A stretch of 64,000 nucleotides of DNA, from the NCBI RefSeq assembly GCF_016906535.1, contig NC_057372.1:3019501-3083500 (forward strand), read 5' to 3'. The stretch comes from Rhizoctonia solani. Its lineage: Eukaryota; Basidiomycota; Agaricomycetes; Cantharellales; Ceratobasidiaceae. How positions within the stretch are numbered: position 1 is the stretch's first letter; the number at the start of each line of letters is the position of its first letter. Shown here piece after piece: positions 48,583 through 58,791 of the stretch. The notes under the pieces were generated by a model. That model searched no databases and was not told the DNA's origin. It worked only from the letters and a program-made list of their open reading frames with translations. A program made the position numbers and the translations under genes.

Positions 48583-51287
48583 ATGTCCAGCTCTGCAATC
48601 TCTCATCTTGATACACTACGGTCCTCGGATGTCTCACAGCTTATTGGGAATCATTCACTAGAATTGATTCTTATGGTTCTGGGAGCTCTAGGCATTAGAA
48701 CCTTCTACAAAATTGCTAAAAGGTCAAACGTGTTCAGCAATTTAGATGGGCCAGCATCTGAATCATTTCTGTGGGGTGAGTCAAAATTTAACCGGCATCA
48801 GTACTTAGATAAAAGAAACGCTAACACTACGAACTCAAGGAAATGAAAAGTTGATGTTTAATTTTGAACGTTCCTCGACCATACAAGAAGAATCATTGAC
48901 TGAACATGGTCTCGTTTGTAGAATAAAGTCTATCCTCAGGGTGCGCTGAGTCCCTATGATGAATGTCTCCTGGTTCGCATCGCTCACAATTATCGAATGC
49001 AGGAAGACAGACTATGGGTTGCTGACCCACGAGCAATGCATGAGATTCTACAGAAGGCTTATGACCATTTTCATGAGCCTCCATCGGTACTTGCGTATGT
49101 AATGTTTGGAACAAAAACTTAAAGTCCTAACCAGTGACACACTACCTAGATGGCTCCAAATTACACTGGGTAACAACACCGTATCTACAGCTGGTACGTC
49201 TTTGCTCCATAGCTTCGACCAGCGATTATGACCTCTATTAGGTTCTAAGCACAAAGTACAACGCAAGGTATATGAAAGAGAACTTTGCTTTAGCAACATT
49301 CTCATGCTCCCTTTAGATCCTAAATCCGGTCTTTACCGCATCGCATATGCGTAATTGTAGGTAGTTTATATGTAATCAGCCTTCAATTGCGACTTACCAT
49401 CAGATTTCAGTGGTATGATAATCCAGAAACTGAAAGACAGCGAGTACTTAATTAATGATTAAACATATATTAGATGCCGGTATTCACGGAAATTGCGTAC
49501 CAAGTAAGTAGTAAAGGTTCAATCTCTTTCATAAGCTCAAATATTGCAATAATACAGGTCGAAGGCATTATAGCTAGAAAAGCACGGGAAAACGAAAGTA
49601 ACAGTAGAGTAGTGGATCTCGCCTCCTGGATGAGCAATGTGTCTTTGGAATCGATTGGTCAAGCAGGTAATTAACATGAAACCACATCTGGACTTTTGTT
49701 TGACCATTGACACCCAGGGATGGGGCACCGATTTGGAGCGATGGAAAAGGGCCAAATCGAATTTCTTCAAGCTTCACATCAGCTGCTGTAAGTCAGACGT
49801 ACTAGTTCAAGTGTAATGTGCACTAACCATACACATTAATATAAAAGTCCGTTGATAAATAGGATGTGGTATCTTCATCCCTTTATAGCGACCCTCATCA
49901 AGCTAAGACCCGCTTGCTTTCGCCGGTTCGTTGTTGACCGCTTGCCATTTGGCCCGGCACAGGCACTCAAAAACTCAACTGATGTTGTCGATCACACCGT
50001 GAGTGGTTATATTTTATGAGCAAAAGGCGCCTTGATAATGTTCTTTGTAGGCCAACACCATATATAAGAAGAGAAAGAGTGCGTTTGAGAATGGGACGTT
50101 GGACTCAGAGATTGCTGCTGGTAACGATGTTGTTTCGATGCTACGTAAGTTTTATACATAGACTCGAAGGGAATAATCGCCCTTGAATTTTGGAACATGC
50201 AGTCAAACAGAGCGAAACACTGTCTGGGGAAGAACAAATGACCGAGGAAGAACTTATTGCTCAAGTGAAGTGTGTATATGCGCCCACATAGTGTTACAAG
50301 TAAAGATTAACTGCCTCGGAATACAGTGGACTAGTGTTTGCTGGACACGACACTACAAGGTACGCTATGACACTCAAACGCCTCATTCAAGTTTATCGAA
50401 CCCCCATTAACAGCAGTGCGCTGGCAAGAACCCTCCACTTCCTCACACAGTATCCGGATGTACAGGATCAATTGCGCAAGGAGGTTCAAGAAGCTCATCG
50501 CCAACACGGCAAGGATCTCGATTATGACCAGCTCAACTCGCTCCAGTATTTGGACGCCGTGTGTCGTGAGTCCCTGCGCCTGGCGGCTCCCGTTCAACGC
50601 ATACAGCGTGTCGCAGGCGCGGACTGGAGTCTCCCACTTCAGCATCCGGTCAAGGCCAAGGATGGAAGGACTGAGCTTAGTAGTATACACGTGCCAAAAG
50701 GGACACATATTTACTTATCGATCGGTGCTATCAATCGAGACAAGTGAGTCGATTGGGTATCGTGGTCATGCTATTTGGAACAACCTTCCTACAGGGAACT
50801 GTGGGGGGAAGATGCATCAGAGTTCAAACCCTCGCGCTGGTTACAACCTTTGCCAAATAGTCTGTCTGAATCCAAGATTCCTGGGGTTTACTCGAATACG
50901 TAGGTACTTGGGAACATGCTTGGTCTGGTTGTTGATATTGCTGTGTTAGAATGGCGTTCTCAGGGGGACCTCGGGCATGCCTGTAAGTGTTTCGTCGTCT
51001 TTCCGAAATCATGCACAAACAGATTAATGCCTATAATATGTAGTGGGCTCAAATTCACCCAGATTGAGATGAGTGAGTTTGCCTATTTTACATTTGAGCA
51101 CATTAGTGGCTGACCATGGCACAACCGCGCCAATTTTTTAGAGGTTGTATTATCAAATCTGATCTCTTCCCTCAAATTCGAGATGGGCGATGAAGAAATC
51201 ATATGGGTCGCTGCCGGAGTGGCCAAGCCGTATGCCAGGGGAAAGGACGGGGGGATGATGTTGTTCGAGGGCCTACGTTGCCGCTGA
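48583..51287 (+). CDS. cytochrome P450 monooxygenase B, C-terminal frameshift
   Basis: Paralogue of P450-A in opposite orientation. The start is ATG 48583 (MSSSAISHLDTLRSSDVSQL). The membrane helix (LELILMVLGALGIRTFYKI) and hinge NLDGPASESFLWG match P450-A in layout. Motifs are FAGHDTTSSALARTLHFL (I-helix, across an intron), DAVCRESLRLAAPVQRIQ (ExxR) and a complete heme loop AFSGGPRACLGLKFTQIEM split by an intron. The tail reads WVAAGVAKPYARGKDGG and then stops early at 51285-51287 (EGLRCR). One frame over, after the G run at 51249-51254, the sequence encodes PTLPLKVTVLE, which aligns with the P450-A end SLRMKVTLVDE and would stop at 51322. One G therefore appears to be missing. Catalytic residues are intact. 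Confidence 0.85.
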
Positions 51288-51836
51288 AGGTTACCGTGCT
51301 TGAGCGGTCAAGCTATTTGTGAACAGTGCCAGCTCCTGTCCCATAGTGCCATTTTGTAGCGCTCGTATCTGGTGTTGATAGATATATTTCCACCCTGATA
51401 AACAACCAAGAGCTCCAAGATTGGAAATATTCGCTATATATTGGAAAGCTTCAAATCATGCGGGCAGAACGAGGCCAAGGTTGCAGTCGATGGAATCATT
51501 ATTCTCTCGCTTGGCAACTCGACTTAAGTTTCAATACCTGGTTGGATGATAACGGCGTATATAAGTAAATTTCGGGGAATGAGTGTATGCGGACGTGTCT
51601 GATCTACCAGTGAGTCACGCGAGCATTGTGGGAGAATAAAGTGAAGAAGTAGCACAAGTTCCGTAAAGGAGGGAATTCCAGTGGAATTCAACAAACAGGC
51701 AAGTAAAATTGCCAATACAGAATATATATATTGGGTCACGTGCCCTAATGTTGGCTAGCCAACTTGGCCCCTATCTTCGATTTGACTAACGCCAATATCA
51801 CCGACAGTGGATGGGTGATTGGCCGGTCTTCACACC
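51288..51836. other. intergenic between P450-B and the IMD-like gene
   Basis: About 550 bases, including the probable true P450-B tail to 51322. The rest should hold the promoter of the IMD-like gene. A further upstream exon of that gene is possible but not demonstrable. Confidence 0.45.
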
Positions 51837-54826
51837 ATGTCACACATCTGGGAACGATCTGAAGTCCATAAAAGCTCGAAATGCATCGAAATTGTTGTAA
51901 CTTTATTTTCGGACTATTGCCAAGCTATGACCACGTTGGCGAATCTGCAAAAGAAACTTAGTCGAGCGCTCAAGGATGTAGCTGGAGTCAAGGGGACAGG
52001 GATGGTGCCTGGTTAGTCACTCGGATCGATCTGTTGAAAACGTTCGTTGAATATGATTTAGCCAATGCGATGCAAGCGAGTGCTGTATTATTCGAAGCGC
52101 TTGGAGAGGTCGACGGGAAACTGGCTAAGCTCGCGGAAAAAGAATACGATCACTTGAGCTCCGAAGTCCGAAAACATTTTAAGAAAATGGCTGTAAGTAA
52201 CGTCGCGCATGAAACAACCTATGAGCTCATCTTTCCCGCTAGAAAGAGGAAAAAGCTCATGACGAAATGACTTTTAATACCAATGTTCGGCTTAAGCAAG
52301 CATGTAAGTATGCTCGTTAAACCTTGGTCACTGGGGGCCGACAGTATCTTCCAGCCTCTGCATACGACAAAAAAGTTAAAGGAAAGGTTCCATATACTGC
52401 CGATGAGCATGCCAAGCACGTACATCTTCTTAGCGCCCTGGGCAATGAAATGGCCACCGCCAAACTGTGAGTTAATTTCCATATTTTAATTAACTGATAT
52501 TAATGGGCTTTGTAGGGCGCACGAAACTCAGATTTCCCAGAGACATATTGCAGTTCTGTTCGCGGTTGGTGCTTCATTGTCACGGGTCGCGGATGCCTGC
52601 TGGACTGGTTCCTGTGAACACGTCAAACGCGCAGGACCTCACATTGGCAGAATTGGGCAGTGGAAATCTTTGTGTGAAGGTGGTTGGGCCGGGGCGGTCC
52701 CAGAGGATCTGCCGGATATTGACAAACCTGGGTCAGGCGTGATCGACAGGCCAAGATTTGGCGGGTCCCCTAGCAAGGACAAATACAGCGCGAGCCTGAC
52801 CGAGACTATGACTGGGTCCACAAGTCGTTCTCCTCCGCTAATCTCGCCATTCCCCATTACACCGATTCCAGGAATGGGACCGCTCAGCACCGGAGGATAC
52901 TTCCCGGGTATGGGCGAAAATAGCGATTTGAAGCCTCCAATTGCACCGTTTTCGAGAGAGGGCCCCTCAGTCTCGGGTAATGGTCATCATTCACCTGGAA
53001 TGCCATCCTCACCAGGCCCACCTCCATTTGCAACACCTGTCCCCCCCGCCACGCCAAAGCGCAAAGAGTCCCAATTTCCTCCCCCACCTCAGCACCCCGC
53101 CTCTCCAACTAGACCACACGCCGGATTGCCTCCGCCCTCTCCGGTAAGAAGCAACGTTGGTTTGCCTAACCAACCCGCCGACGGACTCCCACCTTCAACA
53201 CCCGTGCGACCGTTCACGGACCTCCCAGACTCGAAAGGATCACCTGTAAGGGCCCCGCCATCACCCGTGCGAGCATCTGGGTCCCCATTTCGGCCCCCCG
53301 GCTCCCCAGTGCGAGTCCCATCGTCTCCAATTCGCGGGCTTCCTGTCCCCCCGAATCCTGAACTCGGCCCGGACTTTCACACTCATAACGCGGTTCCACC
53401 AGTAGATCCTTCACCCGGAACTCCCAGTCCATCTCCAAAGAAGGGGTGGAGCACAAGCTCGTGGGCTCAAATCGGGGATAACAAAAATGGAGGCCAGCCC
53501 CCGTCACAGCCTGAGCCTGAGCCCGAGCAAACCGTTTCGATCTCTAGGTTCTTGAACGAAAATAAGGAAATGGGCATTGATGTTGCCGAGCTAGAAGGAG
53601 CAGCGATTCGGGAGAGTGTTGAGAAGATGGCTGCAGCTGCGGCGGCTGGAGGCGCGTCCTTGACGGATAATCAACCGGGCGAGACTAAACCTCTTGTATT
53701 GGGCGGAGGCAATGGTTGGGGAAACGGGAGTCAGTACGAGCTTGGACCCACGGGAACTTTGAAGAAACTGGTTTTGGACGAGGACCGGCGCCAGATCTCT
53801 GGAGGGCCGCGAGCAATGCCCGACCCGGCAGGTGCCCGACCTCTGCCACTGGTAGCGGACACGAAAAACCCCGGACGAAAGAGAACCGGGAGCATCGAAT
53901 CGCTGACGAGCAATGGAACCACGAGTCGGGTGGCGGCTATGAGGAACAAATACGATAACCCTGTACGTCCATTACATATCTGGCATCTTGTATGCTCTCT
54001 AACGTTGACGTCTGCTGGTTAGCCACAATCACCGGGCCTGAAGGAGCGACCGGCGCTCTCGCATGCAGTTTCGGACATGATGAATGCTGCGCGTTCTCCC
54101 GAAATTGCGCATGCCACTCCTAGAACGTGGACCCGTCCAAACCCTCCACCTTCGGCCTTTCCTGAACGCGCAGGTCTTATCTCTCCCTCGCTCGACGACA
54201 TTCATAACCCCAATGCCGGAATGAGCTGGAGCGAGCGCGAATTCCACAATTTACGTGAACAGCGGGAACGGGAATGGAAGGCGAGAGAATATGCACTTAG
54301 TTTGGAACGGCGTGAACTCGAGTTGGAAAGACAGAGGATTGCGCTTCATCAACAATATCAGCAGTTCACCGGATCGTCCTCGAACAGCACAGCGATTAGT
54401 GGCACCACCGGAATCAGTAGTTCTACGGGCACTAGTGGAACTACGAGTACCAGTGGAACTTCGAGTGGGACTGGCATCACGAGCACGAGCGGTTCGACGG
54501 CTATGAGTGGAGCGACGGCCATTCTAGGACACCCAGCATTCGGCCGTCGACCAAGATCACCGGAGAGCATCCCGGATGACACTCGACCGCCCTGGATGTC
54601 CCCTCCCAAATCTTCAGGTGCTCGGTATACCTCTCAGCTCCGAGACGAATCAGACACCGAGTCGACCTCGCCCAGCGGCAAGAAGAGCACGTGGATGGGA
54701 CGAGGGCTAAGGCGGTTAAGCATGCCTTCACCGTTTGCGGAGAAGAAGCCGATCCAAGTCGTATCGATACCTGCGCCTAGGGAGCCCGGGATCGGGAACA
54801 GGAGGAGTTTTGATGCTGGGCGTTAG
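51837..54826 (+). CDS. I-BAR/IMD-like protein with long disordered Pro/Ser-rich tail
   Basis: Membrane-curvature or cytoskeleton adaptor candidate of about 880 residues. The N-terminal 230 residues are helical and coiled-coil-like: SHIWERSEVHKSSKCIEIVV, TLANLQKKLSRALKDVAGV, SAVLFEALGEVDGKLAKLAE, HFKKMAKEEKAHDEMTFN and SALGNEMATAKLAHETQISQ. This resembles the IMD (I-BAR) domain proteins of basidiomycetes. A very long low-complexity tail follows, with repeated SPVR..PSP units, then a charged helix (REQREREWKAREYALSLERR) and a Ser/Thr/Gly run. It ends GIGNRRSFDAGR (stop 54824-54826). Five introns join in frame. The start at 51837 follows an in-frame stop, so an upstream exon may be missed. Confidence 0.68.
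53100..53350 (+). repeat. imperfect SPVR/Pro-rich coding repeats
   Basis: Nucleotide-level reiteration of units encoding PPSPVR, STPVRPF, GSPVRAP, SPVRASG, GSPFRPPGSPVRVPSSPIR. SP and SPxR are proline-directed kinase sites, so this segment is a candidate phosphorylation region. Confidence 0.6.
54378..54520 (+). repeat. Ser/Thr/Gly-rich coding minisatellite
   Basis: About 140 bases of imperfect repeats of a GGA-ACT-AGT-type unit encoding SGTTGISSSTGTSGTTSTSG and related text. Slippage-prone low complexity within the disordered tail of the IMD-like protein. Confidence 0.65.
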
Positions 54827-55645
54827 TCGCCAGGAGGAAATTTTTTCATTATCTAGCGGTTCGTGATGCCGGGCTATGGACATTGTGTTGGTTTTCTCGG
54901 CCACGGCTACCTTGATTTGATTTCTTTTACTGTTTTCTTTTTTTCTTTTCTTTTCCTCTGGTTTGTGAACGCTTAATTGTAATTATGTCTTGGGTTGGGG
55001 GCTGTTGTTTATCTGTAGGGTGCTTGACGATATGGGTCTTGTGAAATCAACAATAGAAACATTTATATCTTAGAATATACAATGATATACAATCCGTGAG
55101 CCCCGCAATCGAAGCGTCTGGTCATGAGATTGCACGATTGTCTCTCAGTTTATCACTGGCCGCCGGATCGCCAGCTGCTCTTTTTGCACGTTTTGTCTTT
55201 ATGCTTTCCTGCGTGTATAAATTTGCAGGGGAGAGTATGTCCTGTATCATTTGCAACGTTATTCTAATTTGTTTCTTCCCTCGCCCGGTATTCTGCATTG
55301 CATTAGTTATTTGCTACCAGAACAGGCATATCCTTCGACGCATACTCTATGGGCTGTGTCAATATATGCGCTCAAAATCACAAAAGTAGGTGTAAGCTGA
55401 ATTCGCGACAAAGCAGAAGTATCTGTTGGATTTTTGTTACCGGGCACGCGCAGTCGGCAAAATGCGTATTGGGTCGTACTGGAACACCATCGGCTCAAGG
55501 CCAAGTGCATCAAATACCTCTTTAGTCAGGCGACCAGTTCTTCAAAATAAATATCAGTTTATATGCATGGTATTAAAGGTATCAAAGCAACCGAAAACCG
55601 GTCAGAGGGGTAATGATACAGCACACAATGTGAGCAAAGATTCGT
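54827..55645. other. convergent 3' regions of IMD-like and phosphate transporter genes
   Basis: About 820 bases between converging stops. A T-rich tract at 54927-54960 looks like a 3' UTR. Short open frames carry no recognisable motif. Confidence 0.5.
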
Positions 55646-57825
55646 TCATGGTTCAGACGAATGCCTGTTGTGGAGCGGATAGGACTCGCTAGGGCCGTCA
55701 ATAGTGTCGCGAGACTGAAACTCCAGAGGATCGGGACCCGAGATGAACCGATCCTGATCTTCATTGGATATGTCTGAAAGATAGACCTATGAATATAAAT
55801 ATGCGACTTGTAGACTCGTTTCTACTGACCTTCCAATGTTCGGCCTTTTGTTTCCTCAATAAGAAGCGTAGCCGCAGCCCCGGTCATAGTAAAGAATGAA
55901 AACGCAAACATGAGGTATTTGAGGAATGGGTCAGGGTCATCGCAGGTGCGTTTCCCCTTAAAGTATCCATTAATAATGGAGAAAACAACCTGAGCAATGA
56001 TGGCTCCAAGCTTTCCCGACGCCGCCGATATCCCGTGAGCAGTGGCGCGGTAGCGAGTAGGGAACGCCTCTCCCGGAACGATGAATGTCGTAGTATTGGG
56101 ACCAAAGTTTTGGAAAAAATTGGCTAAACTGTAAGTTATAATCGGACCTCATATTAGTAAAAAAAAAAAAAAAAAAAAATCGATACAGAGCTCAAGTTAT
56201 TTTCTATGTATCTCACCAATACAAGAATATAAGAACGCTTCCTCCATAGTCGTTGATCTGTTTGTGAAGGATGTCCCATGTAGCACCAATTACGATGAAC
56301 AGTACTAATTATATCATGATACAAGTTAGCCATCTAGGGTTAAAATCTCAGAGAGCGGAGCGCTTACCAGTCAAAACGATAAACCCCATAATCTGAATAG
56401 GCTTTCGACCCCATGAATCAATGAACAGAAAGGTAAACCAGTATCCGGGAATCAGCCCGCCAACAGCTAATATCAGATTCCCCTGAGAGACACCGCGAAG
56501 GATGGTGTATGCGTTTTTAGCAGTATAATCATCATCGCAAGCTTTCGAAATGAAACCCAGCGGTTTAAGCATGCTTGAGGTATTCAGTCCTAGAGTATAA
56601 AATGGGATGTCCAGAGCGAACCATGAATAAGCCATCCCAAAAATAAGCTTGAAGTTCCGCCATTGTCCAAAATGCCGCTTGAAGTCGACCCATGTGGCTT
56701 GGGGAGCAATCCCACGCCGAACAACAGCATCAGGATCTACCCTGTATTCACCCGTGGTCAAGAAATCATTGACATCCTGGACGGCCTGTTCGACGTTTCG
56801 TTCTACGTCCATGGTAAAGCGAGGAGTTTCAGGAATCGTTAGCCGACAATATAGTGCGATGCACCCAGGAATGGCACCCAAGCCGATCAACAGGCGCCAA
56901 CAGCGATCGATACTGTCCTGCCTTTTTCCGTCCTGGTTGATCTGATTCTTATAAGCTTGAGTAACAATAAAAGCAACCAGAGCAGCCGCTGTTTCCCGAG
57001 ATTAATTAGTGAACAAGATAATTGTGGGGCTAACACTTACTAAAGTTCCCAAACCCTTGCATGGCAAACACAGCGGTCATCATTCGACCTCGCACCTTTG
57101 TTGGGGAGAACTCTGACGTGATTACGGAAGAAAGAGGATACTGTCCTGAGTCAGAGATGTCCTGTCTGATCAATAAAAGACATCATACATCGGCCCCAAT
57201 CCCAACGCCCATTATAAATCTCCAGGCGCTTAACAGAGCAACAATACTGATAGTTCGACCGCTACGAGCTTCACCTGCACATGCTTGAGCCAATATGCCA
57301 AGGATGACTTGAGGCACAGTTTAGTGGGCAAATGTCTGATTGGCAGAATAGGTATCTCACCAATCATCAGTTCGAATCCATACATCTTTTTCCGCCCCAG
57401 AATATCCGCTAACCAGCCGAACACAAGCTGGCCGAAAAAGACGCCAATTTGTGTGGATACTTTCAACGCAAGTTCCGAATGGGGTTTCAACTTGACTCCT
57501 TTATCACCGTAGACTAATCCAATCATCGTCTCTGCAATGCCGATGGCGAATATACTATATGAGCAGGTGAAGAATCCAATTCCAGCAACTAGACATGCTT
57601 TCACATGGAATATTCTACAAACCAAACGATTAAATGATGTAACTTGCCATATTTCATATATTAAGTACACTCACGAGAATGAAGCATTATCTACTTCTTC
57701 TAAAGCCTTCCGGCGTTGCTCGTCATAGGTGTACTGAACTTGAGAATTATCCCGTTCTGGAAGACGAGGTACGTAGCCAGAGAAGAGTTAGATAGCCGAG
57801 ACTTGAGTGCAAAAGCGTTCGACAT
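55646..57825 (-). CDS. PHO84-type phosphate transporter with unusual TM1, probable frameshift near start
   Basis: Major facilitator of the phosphate:H+ symporter group, about 560 residues. The start is probably ATG 57825 ([14 protein letters not shown]); one base seems missing near 57783, after which [20 protein letters not shown] runs in the next frame. It continues [10 protein letters not shown] and [20 protein letters not shown]. The signature [14 protein letters not shown] is assembled across an intron. Next come [40 protein letters not shown] (keeping the TM7 Trp, Asp and Tyr), [20 protein letters not shown] and [18 protein letters not shown]. The stop is at 55646. The TM1 motif, usually TDAYDxF, is TCSYSIF here, losing both conserved Asp. 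That may alter proton coupling or indicate a divergent substrate. Confidence 0.82.
56159..56179 (-). repeat. intronic poly(A)/(T) run of 21
   Basis: A homopolymer of 21 A on the plus strand, so 21 T in the transporter transcript, lying in an intron upstream of an acceptor. It can act as a long polypyrimidine tract. No flanking duplication marks it as a retroposed tail. Confidence 0.6.
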
Positions 57826-58791
57826 TGTGCAGTAGAAATCGAGGCAGAAGTGAGCGATGGCAAACATAAACTGACCCTCTCAGGTTCTTTATGTATTCGG
57901 GGTGTCAATGCCAAAGAACCGAAAACGGTACATATAGTGCATTGATTAACAACAGTCAATTGATAGCCCTCGCACGTTCGTTGCTATATTAGGAAAGAGA
58001 CGGGGATTTCGCTATGTGTGGGTTGTGTTCTGAGGTTCGTACCTGAGCCATCAGCACAGCAGTACCGGTACCTTGATGGAAAGAACATATTTGTTCCATA
58101 AACGTCCGAAAAATAGAAGCTTACATGACGGCCCAGAGTTTCCTACGGCTGGGTTCCTATATAAGACGATAAAACGTGGCAACTTCATCCAAGGCCCTCG
58201 TGATGCTGTGTTTTGTCGAACTCCATCACTCAGCTCGGCGTCAGGATCGGCATACATGGATCGATAAGCACCATGTATAACTTGAACTGGACAAACTGGC
58301 GGTGGCGGTTGCTCTAGATATTGTATACACCAATTATACTGCAATTTCGTATGTTGAAACTCATTTAGATATCGACTCTTTGATGGCTTTTCCCACGCGG
58401 AGGATCGAGATAGACACTGCCTGCTGCTCACAGCTCGTACACAGCATCGCTGGGTATAGTGAGTGTGACCGGGAATGAGCCTCCTGATCAGCACATTTCT
58501 CCGTCCGGCCCCATTTGTGAACTTGTGGAATTCTCACATAAATCGATTCTTAGAGACAAAAATGACTCGTTGGTCTGGGGAAGCAACGCAGAGAAACTTC
58601 TAGTAAACATAAATATACACGAGGTATAAATGATACCTGCAAAACGACTCGAGCTACCATGATGCTCATATATCTCAACGGTTTCGTTTCGAGCCACTGT
58701 GCAAGGTCTAGTCGTTATCACACAAAGGGTTGGTTTATTCGCAACACCTGTAGGAAATTTATCATCGTGTGTCAAGGTATTTAAATCAACT
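57826..58791. other. intergenic between phosphate transporter start and beta-galactosidase stop
   Basis: About 970 bases that should hold the transporter promoter and the beta-galactosidase 3' region. A minus-strand open frame at 58051-58494 has no recognisable motif and I do not call it. No repeat or RNA gene seen. Confidence 0.45.

Noticed and set aside
56159..56179. Poly(A) run considered as the tail of a retroposed element
   Set aside because: No flanking target duplication; it is better explained as a polypyrimidine tract in an intron of the minus-strand transporter.
58051..58494. Minus-strand open frame of 147 codons upstream of the phosphate transporter
   Set aside because: Composition is not protein-like, no domain is visible and it would overlap the transporter promoter.
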